A stretch of 52,442 nt of DNA. Source: Xenoacremonium recifei (taxonomy: Eukaryota; Ascomycota; Sordariomycetes; Hypocreales; Nectriaceae). The stretch covers positions 1-52,442 of the forward strand of contig WOFQ01000101.1 in assembly GCA_012184525.1 (NCBI GenBank), in the 5' to 3' direction. A model generated the notes under the pieces. That model saw nothing but the letters and a program-made list of their open reading frames with translations. It was not told where the DNA came from and searched no databases. The position numbers were made by a program, and so were the translations under genes. Shown in pieces: positions 32,230-42,574 of the stretch. Position 1 is the first letter of the stretch. Each line of letters opens with the position of its first letter.

Positions 32230-34628
32230 ATGGCCGATTCTCAATCTTGGAGCGCCGTGAGGCCGGAACGAAAACGAAGATCCCAAAAGCCTCGAGTGTT
32301 ATTCTCCTGTAACATGTGTAGAAGAGATAAGTATGCGGCACCCATGTCCGAGATCAGAGAAAATACCTTTCAGTCCGATCTCATATGTATAATGAGTCTT
32401 CTAAAACTTGAGTACAAGGCTGAAATGCGATCGAGCGAATCCCTGCACAAACTGTGTGAAGAGGAAACGAGAGCCATCTTGCACGTACAGCCCCAATGGG
32501 GTTGTTAGATCGAACTCTTCAAGCATCCCGGGATCGGATAATCGCTTAATATTTTTGGAGAAAAGAATACAGAGCTTGGAAGAGAAAATATCTGATATAG
32601 ACTTTGCTCGACTCAACTCAACAGACGGACAACGAGGTCTCCGGGCTGGACAAGACAATGCGCGACATCCGTGTTCAACTCAAGTAACTCCGTCGGACCT
32701 ATATCTACCAGACTCCCTGCATGATTCTGCACAATCCGGAAATATTGAGGCTCTTTTCACGAACACAAGCCATTGGCGAGCGATTATGCTCGACGCTGTG
32801 AGTACTATGTTTATGATCGATGCTTGATCCGACTACCAGCTTCATAACCATAAAACTTTCAGTCATTACACCACTGACCAATTTGTAGACAAAAGAGCTT
32901 CAAAGAGGCGAAGGAGACAAACCTGACGGGATAAACGGTAGCCAACAGCGGAATCGCCAGGGTCCAGCATTACTTACAGGTCTATTGTGCGATAACTCTG
33001 CAGCAAGCCTGGCCGCTTTACCGACCAAAGAGCAAGCCGATGCTCTTGTATTTCGGTTTCTGGACTCTGAAGAGCCATTCATGAGTATTTTCGACCCAAA
33101 TTATAAAGTAAACCACGTTATAGAAACTAACCCCGCGGGAATTTTGACAGTCAGTCTACATGTTCCCACGTTTAAAAATGAAGTATGTCTTGTGTAGGCT
33201 GAGAGGAATTCATTCTGCCCTTGATGACTCGTTATCTAATTTCCCCCAAAACAATAGTACGTGGAGTTCTGGCAGCATCCAGAAAGTACATCCCCAGCCT
33301 GGCTCTCGTTGCTATTTGCCATTTTGAGCTGCAGTGTATGGATGGAACATTCAACGGATCCAAATACGGCTGGCTCGGATCTACCAGGCATCTTTGAGGC
33401 TTATCGCACACAGACTGCAGCCTTTCTCGCAAAATCCGATATTAGTCGACCGGGACGATATAAGGTCGAGGCGGCCGTCATATACCTGGGAATCGAGTAT
33501 CTGCGTGCTGATAGCCTCAAAACAGACGTCTCAGTCCTGCTGGGACTTGTGTCAAGAATGGCAATCGTGGCAGGCTTTCATCGTGACTCGCAAATATATT
33601 CACAGCTGACGGTATTTGAACTGGAGATGCGTCGCAGATCTTGGCTATTACTCACGGTCACAGATTGCAGTGTGGCTCTCGCGACTGGACAGCCGCGGGT
33701 GATCCCGAGAGGTCTCGGGGACGTGAGGCCACCGCGGAACCTGCTGGATGAGGATTTTGGACCTTCATCACCAGATCTACCAGTCTCCCGTATAGTGGAG
33801 GAGTCGTGCATCAGAATTCCCTATATGCTCAATTTGGATGCAATTTTATCTATCGCCACGGACATTGCCGACTCTACACCAGACCTCGAATACTTTCCGG
33901 AGAGAACTATAAAGCTGAATCAAGAGCTAGAGAACATCCGACTCTGCTTTCCAGCTGTCCTTAATATATCATGGGCTGGGTCGGTCGATGACCAAGCACC
34001 GATGGCAATTTGGCGCTTCAACCTCGAGATCACTTACCAACGCACCCGTTGCATCCTCCATAGACCATATCTTGTCAAGCGTCCATTAGACGCCCAGGCC
34101 CAGGTCTTTCGTGAGAGATGCATTGGAGCCGCACGACGCATTATTGAACTAGAATATGAGATGTTCCAAGTCTTTTGGCAAAAACCGCAGAACCGTCATC
34201 GAGTCTGGTACGGCGCTTCGCGCTCAGTGTCTACTGGATTGACGGCTGCCATGGTTATTTGTCTCGAGTTGTCCTATCAGACCAAGAATCGACAAGAGAC
34301 TTCAAATTATGACATTATTTGTCAGCTTAAACAGCTTCTAACAACATTGTACACCACCTGGAAGTTCGGATCCCGATTTTCGCCTGAAGTCGACAAGTCA
34401 GCTGAGATCCTGGCTATGATGCTGCATCGCATGGACATCAAGTATCCAAGCCATTCCTTGCTCAAGTCCAGCCCTTCGCTCGCAGAAAACCACGTTATGG
34501 CAGTGGGAGGCCCTCAGACAAGTAGTTTTCTCAAAGACAACACAGATCATTCTTTATTATGGGAGAACCAACTGGATGAACTGCTTAGCGGTGATCCAGC
34601 TCAAGACATGTTCAACTGGGTAAGATAA
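32230..34628 (+). CDS. Zn(II)2Cys6 transcription factor (fungal_trans, PF04082 type)
   Basis: Exon 1 (32230-32330) carries a basic lead and SCNMCRRDK; a 32331-32418 intron joins it to LKCDRANPCTNCVKRKREPSC, giving CX2CX6CX5CX2CX8C. A coiled segment (FLEKRIQSLEEKISDI) follows. Later introns (GTGAGT near 32798 and GTATGT near 33183) join MLDA to TKELQRG and KNE to YVEFWQHPESTSPAWLSLLF. The middle domain has ASLAALPTKEQADALVFRF, GLVSRMAIVAGFHRDS, MRRRSWLLLTVTDCSVALATGQPR and CILHRPYLVK, typical of PF04082. About 695 aa. Located 550 bp after the DHA1 exporter, it may control exporter expression, although I see no shared motif. Confidence 0.92.
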
Positions 34629-35144
34629 CACCTACCAAAGCCCTTTGGGTCCTAGATCTATGTTTCCCAATAATTGATCAACGAAAATGAATAAGAAAAA
34701 TATTGACATTGTGATATAGAGCCTCTGGGACCTTGAGATAGGCTCTCTTTATAACGGTATATCATGATATCCTACTACAAATTAGAAATGATTGTTCTTA
34801 TCCCTATGCTACAGTCGCTTCCTATAAAGCTACTGACGTTTCAAGGATGCTGAAATGCATAAGCCGTTCATCACGGGATAAAAGGCCATTAGCTTAGCAT
34901 GATTCAAATGCCACTATCAAGTTAGGGTAACCAATTCAGGGTAACCATGGATGACACTGATTGCTGTACTATAAATGTCTTTATTCGAGACCATTCAGAC
35001 TTCTGGACCCTCTACCAGAGCAAACACTTCAGTCCTAACCAGTATGTAGAGTACGTACTTTGTCGAGAAAAGTCCTAGTCTGCGACCTCAGTCTTTGATG
35101 TCCTTGAAAGACTTGGTAGACTCCGGCTTCCTGTGAACAAATTT

Positions 35145-36752
35145 CTAATAGATAGAAGTAGGAACCAGGAAATGCTTTCTTGAGAACGTGTACCAAGTGA
35201 TAACTGCTATCATGAAAACGACCGCGACAGCGATAGACGCAAAATTCATGTTTGCAATCGTCACTGGACGGTAGACAGGAAAGCAAAGTGAGATAGAGGC
35301 TAGTGCAAGCCACAATACTGCGATTGCGTTAATTGGAATACCAAATCTGCCGAGGGAGAACCATGGTCGCCCCAAAAGCTGTTGTCGACGACCAGAGAGA
35401 AGTAATATCGTCGTTGGGATTGCAAATGAGATATTGCTGCAAACGACGGCGCTGCCCAGAATCGCGTTTACAACAACGGTAGAACCAATCTGAATAGCTC
35501 CTATAGCCGCAGCTATGATAAGGGATATTGTTGCTGCGTTGTGTGGAAGCTCTTTGTAACCCAGGCGACTCAAGAATTGAGAGTAAGGGAGCCCCTTTTG
35601 TCTGGACATAGCCCACAACATTCGACTGTTCACCGTCATCAAACAGTTTGAGGCATTGTTTAGAACAACCACCAGCACTAGGCCACCAACAATGACTAAT
35701 GGAAGAGACCTGAAGGTGTCTTTCATCAGTTGAAGTCCTGGCTGACCGCCGACAGGATCCAGGAGATTCTCCTCGTTTGTGGTGCAGTATGCCGCCACTA
35801 TGATCATGACAAAGCCAGATAATGTACTAAGGACAGCAGAACCAGTCATTACAATAGGGACACTGCGCTCTGGCTTATCCATCTCTTCTGCAAGATGGGC
35901 GGCGCTATCAAAGCCTGAAACACAGTTTAATCCCGGTAGAAATGAGAGGATCACGTTCACTCCAGTTCCCCATCTATTATCGTTCACAATGTTGATCCAA
36001 ACATCGTTTGATGATTGTTTTGAGCTGGCCCGCGCCAAAAGAGTGGCAAAAATATATATCGAGCCCGCATTAATAAGTAGGACGGTCGCTCGGTTTAGCT
36101 TCTCCAGGGCAGTAAAAAAACGAATATTCCAAAGCCAGGTGGAAATATTAATGGCAATCATGACAAGGTATATTTGCCATTTGTCAATTGAGACGTCCGG
36201 AAATGTTACTTGGACGGTAGCCATGATGACTTGGGCGGTGAGGAGAGGGCTAATAGCAAGTTAGAAATAGTTTGCTGGAGGTGGCACAGTGAACTATGTG
36301 ACCTACCATGATATGTACCAGAAAAGCCAACAACCAACAGCGAAGAAGCCGGTATAAAACGACCAAATGCGGGCTTTTCCGGGGCTCGAAAATTCAGCAC
36401 TCCAAAAGATTTGGCCTGCGGAGTGCGGTCTTGAGGACGCCATTTCTGCAAGACTGAGACAGACAAACAAGTTCATGATAGTTGAAATGAGGTAGGAGTA
36501 TATGAACACGGGCTGGCCACCTACACCAATGGTCAGGGAGAGAAAGACCAGGATGGCAATTGGAGCACAAGTCGCAGAATAGGAAACACCAAGGGCAGAC
36601 CAAGCAGTGATTCTCTTCGGCGGCGATAGGACGGTCCCCTGCACAATGGATTCTCCGCCGTTTCTTTCAGGCAGTTCAGCCTCGGCTTTGTCGCGCTGTT
36701 CGTCAATCGCCATTGTTGATAGTTGACTGACGAGACGAAGATGCTGGTGCAT
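35145..36752 (-). CDS. APC-family amino acid/choline/GABA permease
   Basis: Two exons; one intron (GTAGGT...TTGCTATTAG, ~36253-36312) joins WYISC to PLLTAQVIMA. Translation probably starts at 36752 or at the in-frame MAIDEQRDK (36713). Features of fungal APC permeases: SALGVSYSATCAPIAI in TM1, GGQPVFIYSYL, LAEMASSRPHSAGQIFWSA (the ladder E-M-x-S-x-P-x-x-G), SPGKARIWSFYTGFFA, GFDSAAHLAEEM(D) after TM6, NSRMLWAMSRQKGLPYS, and SGRRQQLLGRPWFSLGRFG. It imports amino acids, GABA, choline or polyamine-like amines at the plasma membrane. Divergent from the regulator at 37306, with a GATAAGCGCGGC element between. Confidence 0.93.
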
Positions 36753-37102
36753 GTGAACAGGAAAAAGAAATAAGAAAGGGGCCTGAGTAGAGAAACATGA
36801 AAGAAAGCGAAGGAACTGGACAACCTCGCATATTTAGGACGGTACCATGACCTAGGTGGCTTTATCTGCCTTCGCGAGTTATCGTGCAGCTAAAGCCAGG
36901 TCGTTTGCTTCAATTCAGATACGTTTGTTGGACGCAGATCTGCTAGGTTGTCGCGAGTTGCACGCCCAAACTAAGATCCACAATCGCCATTCTCTGATTG
37001 GTGTAGTAAATCACTTTAAAGTACTTATCCTGGTACATTGTGATAATTAAGTTCGTTGCTCACTGGAGCCCCGATAGCTGGACTTGTTTCTGGGGCGAGA
37101 GT

Positions 37103-37136
37103 GATAAGCGCGGCACAAAAACATGCTCCCTTATCT
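37103..37136 (+). promoter_or_regulatory. GATAAGCGCGGC element with inverted GATA site
   Basis: GATAAGCGCGGCACAAAAAC (37103-37122) followed by CCTTATCT ending at 37136, an inverted AGATAAGG. The same two-part arrangement with near-identical spacing occurs at 40257-40287. It sits between the APC permease (-) and the Zn2Cys6 gene (+). Confidence 0.7.
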
Positions 37137-37305
37137 CTCAGCTGGGACTACTTCTCAAATTGGATCTAAACCCAGCTTCCTATGCCTCAATGAGAAAAGT
37201 CCGATAACTCATCAAGATAAGCAATTATCAAACACAAATTGCTCATTTTAAGGATATCCGGTCCCTCGTGCTGAAAAATCAACGTCGGCTGTCGCTGTTC
37301 ATTCA

Positions 37306-38868
37306 ATGAGGAGACAACGGACTAGAGGACTGCGCGTCCGCACAGGTTGCTTACCTTGCAAGCTTCGCAAAAAGAAATGTGATGAACGAAGCGGCACCTG
37401 TGAAGCCTGCGAGCGAAACCAGTTGATATGCACCTGGCCAGACCTCACAAAAAAGGAGAAGCCTCGGAGGACCAAGAAGAAAACACAGATTCCCGTTCTG
37501 GATGTGGGTTCTTTATCCGAAATCGAGGTCATTGATAAAGAGTCACTTACAGGGCAGCGTTGTCAACCCCCATCATCGGAAACATCTACTCTCCCACCAT
37601 GGATTGAAAGGTCACTCAGCCCTCTGCCACTGCTGCGGGATGGGTTATCCTGGACCTTATTTCATCACTTCGTTCATAGCACAGTGCCAAACCTAGCTAC
37701 GCGAAGAAGACCTCACAATCCCTGGCACACAATTGCTTTGCCGTATGCGCACGAGAACGAGATGTTCCTGCACATCTGCCTAGCTATCAGCAGTGCGCAT
37801 ATTGATCAAAGCGCCACTTCCGCATATGTCGAGGGATATATTCATTATGGGAAAGCTATTCGTTGCCTTCAATCCGAATTGTCTAAGTTTTCCTATCGAA
37901 ATAGATCCGTTCTACCTTTGATCATGACAACTCTTGGGTTGGTTTTGTACGAGGTATGTAAAACTTTACAAAAAGCACAAGCTGGTGCCTAAGCACTGTT
38001 GCTTCAAGAAATAATATTGACTAAGAATCGCGAATAGGGTGTTTCAGCTGATACCCAAGGTGCTGCCCTACATCATCTAAGCGGAGTTAGCATTTTACTG
38101 CAACTCTGGCTGACTTCATTTGAATCACGGTCATTCGGCAGTAATTTCAACGGGTTTCTCATGGAGACGTACTTTTATTTCGTCAACATGAGTGGACTGT
38201 CTGTAAATCATGGAAGATCACGCCAGATTTTAAATGAATCCGCCGCCTTGCTCCAAGATATCCGTTTGACATCGTCTATGGAATTCGGACACATTTGTGG
38301 AAACCTGCATGATTTAATCATGTGCATCCCACAAATCAGCAATTTATCAGATTCGCAACACAAACAGCAAAGTGGCAAAAATCGACCTATTTCATCTGAT
38401 GGAGAGTTTTACAAGATATACAGATTCCTCGAAAGGTGGGAAGGTCCCGGGATACTTGGCTCCCCGTCGTTTATGTACTGCGCCGAGATTTACCGGCAGG
38501 CTCTCCACATCTACCTTGCGTTATCATGCGATGTAGAAATACCTGGCGTTTTGGGGTTGCGTGAGCTTCTACAAATCCGTATAATGGAAGCCTTTTGGTA
38601 TCTAGACCAACTTAGCCCGGACGATCCGGCAGCATCAATTCTGAGCTTCCCCCTCGCAATACTCGGTTGCTACGCCAAAGAAGAACAGGATCAACAGAAA
38701 ATCAGGAATAGACTACTAAAGCAATATTCTATAGATGGGATGAACAACTTCCGAGTAGTTGTAGACCTTCTGCATAATATTTGGTCGCAACAAGAAAGTA
38801 ATGAAGAGGATGTCACAAAACGCTTGCAAGCCCTACGACTTCTCAGCGGTTCAATATTGATAGGTTAG
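37306..38868 (+). CDS. Zn(II)2Cys6 transcription factor (Fungal_trans_2 type)
   Basis: Two exons; intron 37954-38037 (GTATGT...TTGACTAAG...TAG) joins LGLVLYE to GVSADTQGAALHHLSG. The zinc cluster at residues ~15-45 reads GCLPCKLRKKKC...CEACERNQLIC (CX2CX6CX6CX2CX6C). The remainder (LFHHFVHSTVPNLATRR, NPWHTIALPYAHENEMFLHICLAISSAH, and a C-terminus with EAFWYLDQLSPDDPAASILSFPLAILGC) follows the PF11951 plan. It resembles the regulator at 18821 in cluster and layout. Genes flanking it on both sides (APC permease; dioxygenase/acetyltransferase pair) have the GATAAGCGCGGC(A/T)CAAAAAC element, so it may be the local regulator. Confidence 0.93.
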
Positions 38869-39085
38869 AGTTCAAAGAATAGACAAGCACAGCAATATTC
38901 TGTAAAACTCAAATGCTTGGGATACATTGGGCTAAGATCGATCAGATCCAGAAAAGCTAATGCCCTAGAGAAATGCATTCCGACCGTACAGAGTCTTCAA
39001 TCAAGATCAATTTGAACCTCAAGCTTCTCTCATGTCTAACCCTCTGGCCTCCTTGAGCCGTTGAAGTACGGGGCCGTAGTTCTGC

Positions 39086-39937
39086 TTATCCTTGCAGGCC
39101 CAGCATTTCCGAAATGTCGGCATAATTGCTTTGCCAAAGCCCCGGCGATCCTTTGGGATATTGGGATCTAAACCCAATCATTCGCTGTGCTAGAGGCGTC
39201 ATTTCTTTGACCGTGTTCATATCTACCAGAAACGGATAAGCCTCCTCTGGCGTGATGTAACTTGGCGCAAAGGTAAAAGCGACACCACGCCGGAACTGGT
39301 TTTGTGTTTTGTTGAATCCGCCTCCGTGAACAACCTTGCCGCTGATAAATAGACAGTCGCCGGCTTTCATCTCAGCAGGAATAGTCATTTCTGGTTTACC
39401 CCGATCGAAGAAGTCCTTCCAGTGGTTGCTTCCTGGAATAAATCGGGTAGCACCATTTTCCTCAGTGAAATCTGTTAATGCGATGAGGAAATTGATGTTG
39501 ACTTCGAAGCCTTTGGGGCCCTGGAGGATTGCAAAGTGGCAGTTTTCCAAGTCGCGATGGAGGGGCTGTGCGATATTACCGGGTCCTATTTCGATGCATT
39601 GAGCCGTATGCATCCAGTAGTTTCCCGCGTCCTCGCGATACATCCGATCGGCGATCGCATGTGCCAAGGGATCATTCAGAATCTTCTCCCTGAAGATCTT
39701 GCTATTAGAAACTAGGTTCGTCAGACGCTTTGTATTGGCCCCATGAAAGCCCGGGATGGCCTCGTCGTCATGCTTTGATCCAGGCTGGAGGTCGGCAATG
39801 AGAGGGTCGATGTCTTCATTGAACGCCTTGACTTCTTCGGGTGTAAGGAATCTTTGGATAATGATGCCTCCCTCCTTATGAACATTCGTTATCATCTCAT
39901 CAATTGAGGCACCTCGGGGAAGCCGAGGTATGGACAT
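39086..39937 (-). CDS. Phytanoyl-CoA dioxygenase (PhyH)-like Fe(II)/2-oxoglutarate oxygenase
   Basis: Intronless, 283 aa. Double-stranded beta-helix fold: N-terminal GGIIIQRFLTPEEVKAFNEDI, the iron ligands H-x-D in QPLHRDLENCHF and the distal His in FISGKVVHGGGFN, and the 2-oxoglutarate Arg in FRRGVAFTFAP. NGATRFIPGSNHW is the conserved loop before the distal His. Length and motif order match fungal small-molecule oxygenases of the FtmOx1/AusE type rather than peroxisomal PhyH, and no peroxisomal SKL is present (it ends GLQG). The substrate is unknown. It is divergent from the acetyltransferase at 40444, with a GATAAGCGCGGC element in the shared promoter. Confidence 0.93.
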   Translation of the reverse strand: MSIPRLPRGASIDEMITNVHKEGGIIIQRFLTPEEVKAFNEDIDPLIADLQPGSKHDDEAIPGFHGANTKRLTNLVSNSKIFREKILNDPLAHAIADRMYREDAGNYWMHTAQCIEIGPGNIAQPLHRDLENCHFAILQGPKGFEVNINFLIALTDFTEENGATRFIPGSNHWKDFFDRGKPEMTIPAEMKAGDCLFISGKVVHGGGFNKTQNQFRRGVAFTFAPSYITPEEAYPFLVDMNTVKEMTPLAQRMIGFRSQYPKGSPGLWQSNYADISEMLGLQG

Positions 39938-40256
39938 TTTGATGACTTGTCGCAGTTGTTTTGTAGATGTCGTTATAGATTGAGACGAGTAGGAAACCCT
40001 TATCTCTTTTGTGGGAAATAATGCCAGACTTTAAGATCGCTGGGTACTTCCGTATTATACTATTTCGATACGCCTTTCTCGGCTCTGAGTTGTGAAGAAC
40101 TCTTTTTTGTAACCGCCGACAATGTCCCAAATCGACTTATTGTAACCGCGCGCCCCTATGTATTAGCTGCTGAGTATGGAATTGCTCCATAGCTCTATTG
40201 AAACTTTAGCCGGGCTGACATTTCAGCTGACGGAATTCTGCAGGTGGATCTATTAT

Positions 40257-40287
40257 GATAAGCGCGGCTCAAAAACAACCCTTATCT
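40257..40287 (+). promoter_or_regulatory. GATAAGCGCGGC element with inverted GATA site, second copy
   Basis: GATAAGCGCGGCTCAAAAAC (40257-40276) differs by one base from the copy at 37103 and is again followed by CCTTATCT (ending at 40287). It lies between the PhyH dioxygenase (-) and the acetyltransferase (+). Confidence 0.7.
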
Positions 40288-40443
40288 AAGCTAGCGAGAT
40301 GCCGATGTAGGGTACAATTCCATGTATACATCCCGATTCTGGATTGTTTTTGGTAAATGTACTGTAAGGTAATAGAAATATCGACTGCCATAAATTTGCT
40401 TTATTCGTACGCTGACCTAGCTCAAGACCCTTCCGTAACGACC

Positions 40444-41187
40444 ATGCAGAGCATGTCCCATGAAGAAAACGTTGCACGTTTGCAGCGGGGAGATTTATTT
40501 TATTCTTTCACACCCGAGCTTCTAGCAGAGAGAACTCGCTGCCATCATGCTTGTACCCGCTTCAATCAAGCCGGATCAATGTCTCGCCGAGAGATGGTGA
40601 CACTATGGAGGAGGTCAGACAGCCCAATATTACTTAACCGATAACGAAGATGAGCTGATGATTCCGTAAGAATCACGAACGATCCAAGGGCTGTTCCAGA
40701 TAACGAAGATGAGTTGGTAGATGAGCCATATATTGAAGCACCTATCAGAGTAGACTACGGAACAAACTTGAAGTATAATTCCCCACCCCGACGTGTGATT
40801 TACACAGAGCTTTGCGAGTTAACTTCATTTCATAGATTGGGCAAAGATGTCTATATCAACTTCAACTGCACACTCTTAGACAGTTGCAAGATAGAAATTG
40901 GATCTAGAACACTGATCGGGCCTAATTGTGCGCTTTACGCGACGTCCCATCCACTTGATGCCCAAGTACGTAATGGAACAAAAGGCCCTGAACGTGCAAA
41001 GCCTATCACTATAGGCGAGGATTGCTGGCTCGGCGGCAATGTCGTTGTGCTTCAGGGTGTTACGCTGGGAAAAGGTGTTGTAGTAGGTGCAGGGAGTGTT
41101 GTTACAAAGGATGTCCCGGACTATCATGTAATAGCTGGGAACCCGGCGCGATTAATAAGAAGACTGAAAGCCGGACCAGACAACTAA
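40444..41187 (+). CDS. Left-handed beta-helix O-acetyltransferase (maltose acetyltransferase/NodL-like)
   Basis: Transfers acetyl from acetyl-CoA to a hydroxyl of a sugar or small molecule. The Maac N-domain (MSHEENVARLQRGDLFYSF...LLAERTRCHHACTRFNQ) precedes an intron at 40614-40670 that joins LWRR to ITNDPRAVPDNEDELVDEPY. The hexapeptide-repeat coil follows: LGKDVYINFNCTLLDSC, catalytic-His segment LYATSHPLDAQVRNG, ITIGEDCWLGGNVVVLQGV, TLGKGVVVGAGSVV and the closing VIAGNPARLIRRL. About 228 aa, cytosolic. I chose the ATG at 40444; an in-frame ATG at 40357 would add 29 residues outside the domain. It may acetylate the product of the divergent oxygenase. Confidence 0.9.
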
Positions 41188-42574
41188 GTAGGGAAGTATA
41201 AGAAGAGGGCTAGTCAAACTCAAGAGATATCAATCTGCATATCAGAACATACGAAAATCGAAAAGGGGGGAGATTAACAACTTCGGGGGTATTTCTTTTA
41301 GCAGTAGATCTATCTCGATTCTTGCTTTTCGTACGCATACCAAGTAGGGTATTCGCGAGTCTCCTCTACATATGACAACAAACTTCTTTACTCTTTGAAA
41401 ATGATCTTCACAGCTGAAATAGAAGCCACTACTGAGCTTGAACCTGACACAAAACCTTCATTGACAACATTGTTTCAATCTGGAAGACCAGCAAGCTCCT
41501 ATCTGGTCGAATATAGTCTTTGGATTCGTTCCATGCTCTTTCTTTGATCGAAACTTGGAGAGCCACTGATTTCTATAGGCACAAAACACCATATATGACA
41601 GAGGAGACGCCAACTTGGCTCGGCGTGGCCAGTTTAGGTAGGCAGTGGTTCCTCATTGAACGTTTGCATGAGATAAGCTGCTGTCGCCACAGTCAAGAAC
41701 TGCTACCTTGACAGCTATAGGAAAAATAATTTCCGATATAACTACGCTCTTGAGAAATCAGATGCGGTAGTTGGCTAGATTTGGAAAGGAATATCATCCG
41801 AATCTTTACTAAGAATGTGTTGGAGATTATTCATGTCCGCATCAGGAGATGCTGTTTAACAAGACATTTCAAAAATAATCGGGCCGCCCAAAGGGGGAGA
41901 TTATGCTCATTTCATTCCACTAATTAGCTACGAGGATCTTTGTAGTAGTTTCGTCGATGTGCAGGCCACCCGTCGGTTTCCGGTGGCTTTTGGAGCCCGC
42001 CCCTTGCAAGTGCACCCTTGAAAGGGTGGCCCTATTTCCTACCTGTGCAACGTTAAATACAGTACGAATCTAAACATTCCGGACGTCCGGCTGCTCTTTG
42101 TCCCGTGAACGTGAAAGTCTGAGCCCTTCTTCTTCTCTTTGCAATCCCTGTCGGACTTTTAATTGATCTAAAAGGCGAGTCAGTCTACTTGAGCGACATC
42201 TGAAACTTGCGAAGCCACTGGAAGATTGTTTCAAACTTAACCAATTTCCATTCCATAACCAGGTATAGATGATCAGTCTGGCCTATTTATAAGGGGGAAA
42301 AAGCGTATTTCATCTAATTAAAATTCCCTGTTCGTCTATTTCAAGATGTGCCATCAGCATTTATCCTAGTATAAGTGAACCAGCCTCTTGACTATAGCGA
42401 CATTTATTGCACGAGGATTCATGACTATATCCTTAGCTATCTATTGGTTCTTCTACTCAGAATCAGTATCCGTGGAATATATATTCCTGAGGTTTCACTT
42501 GTTTGTATGTATATCTGACGCGAGGTGATACCCCGAAGTGATATACCATTTTCCTCATCGCGTCGAAATATATT
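41188..42574. other. 1.4-kb intergenic region, no supportable gene
   Basis: A 48-codon ORF from 41401 and a 63-codon ORF from 41520 have no recognisable content. At 41966-42030 a cluster of GC-rich inverted repeats includes GCCACC/GGTGGC arms and ACCCTT-GA-AAGGGT (42014-42027), which could be a terminator-like structure or a protein site. Confidence 0.5.

Noticed and set aside
42014..42027. ACCCTT-GA-AAGGGT as a Zap1-type zinc-response element for the ZIP gene.
   Set aside because: It is downstream of the ZIP gene and does not match ACCTTNAAGGT in sequence or spacing.
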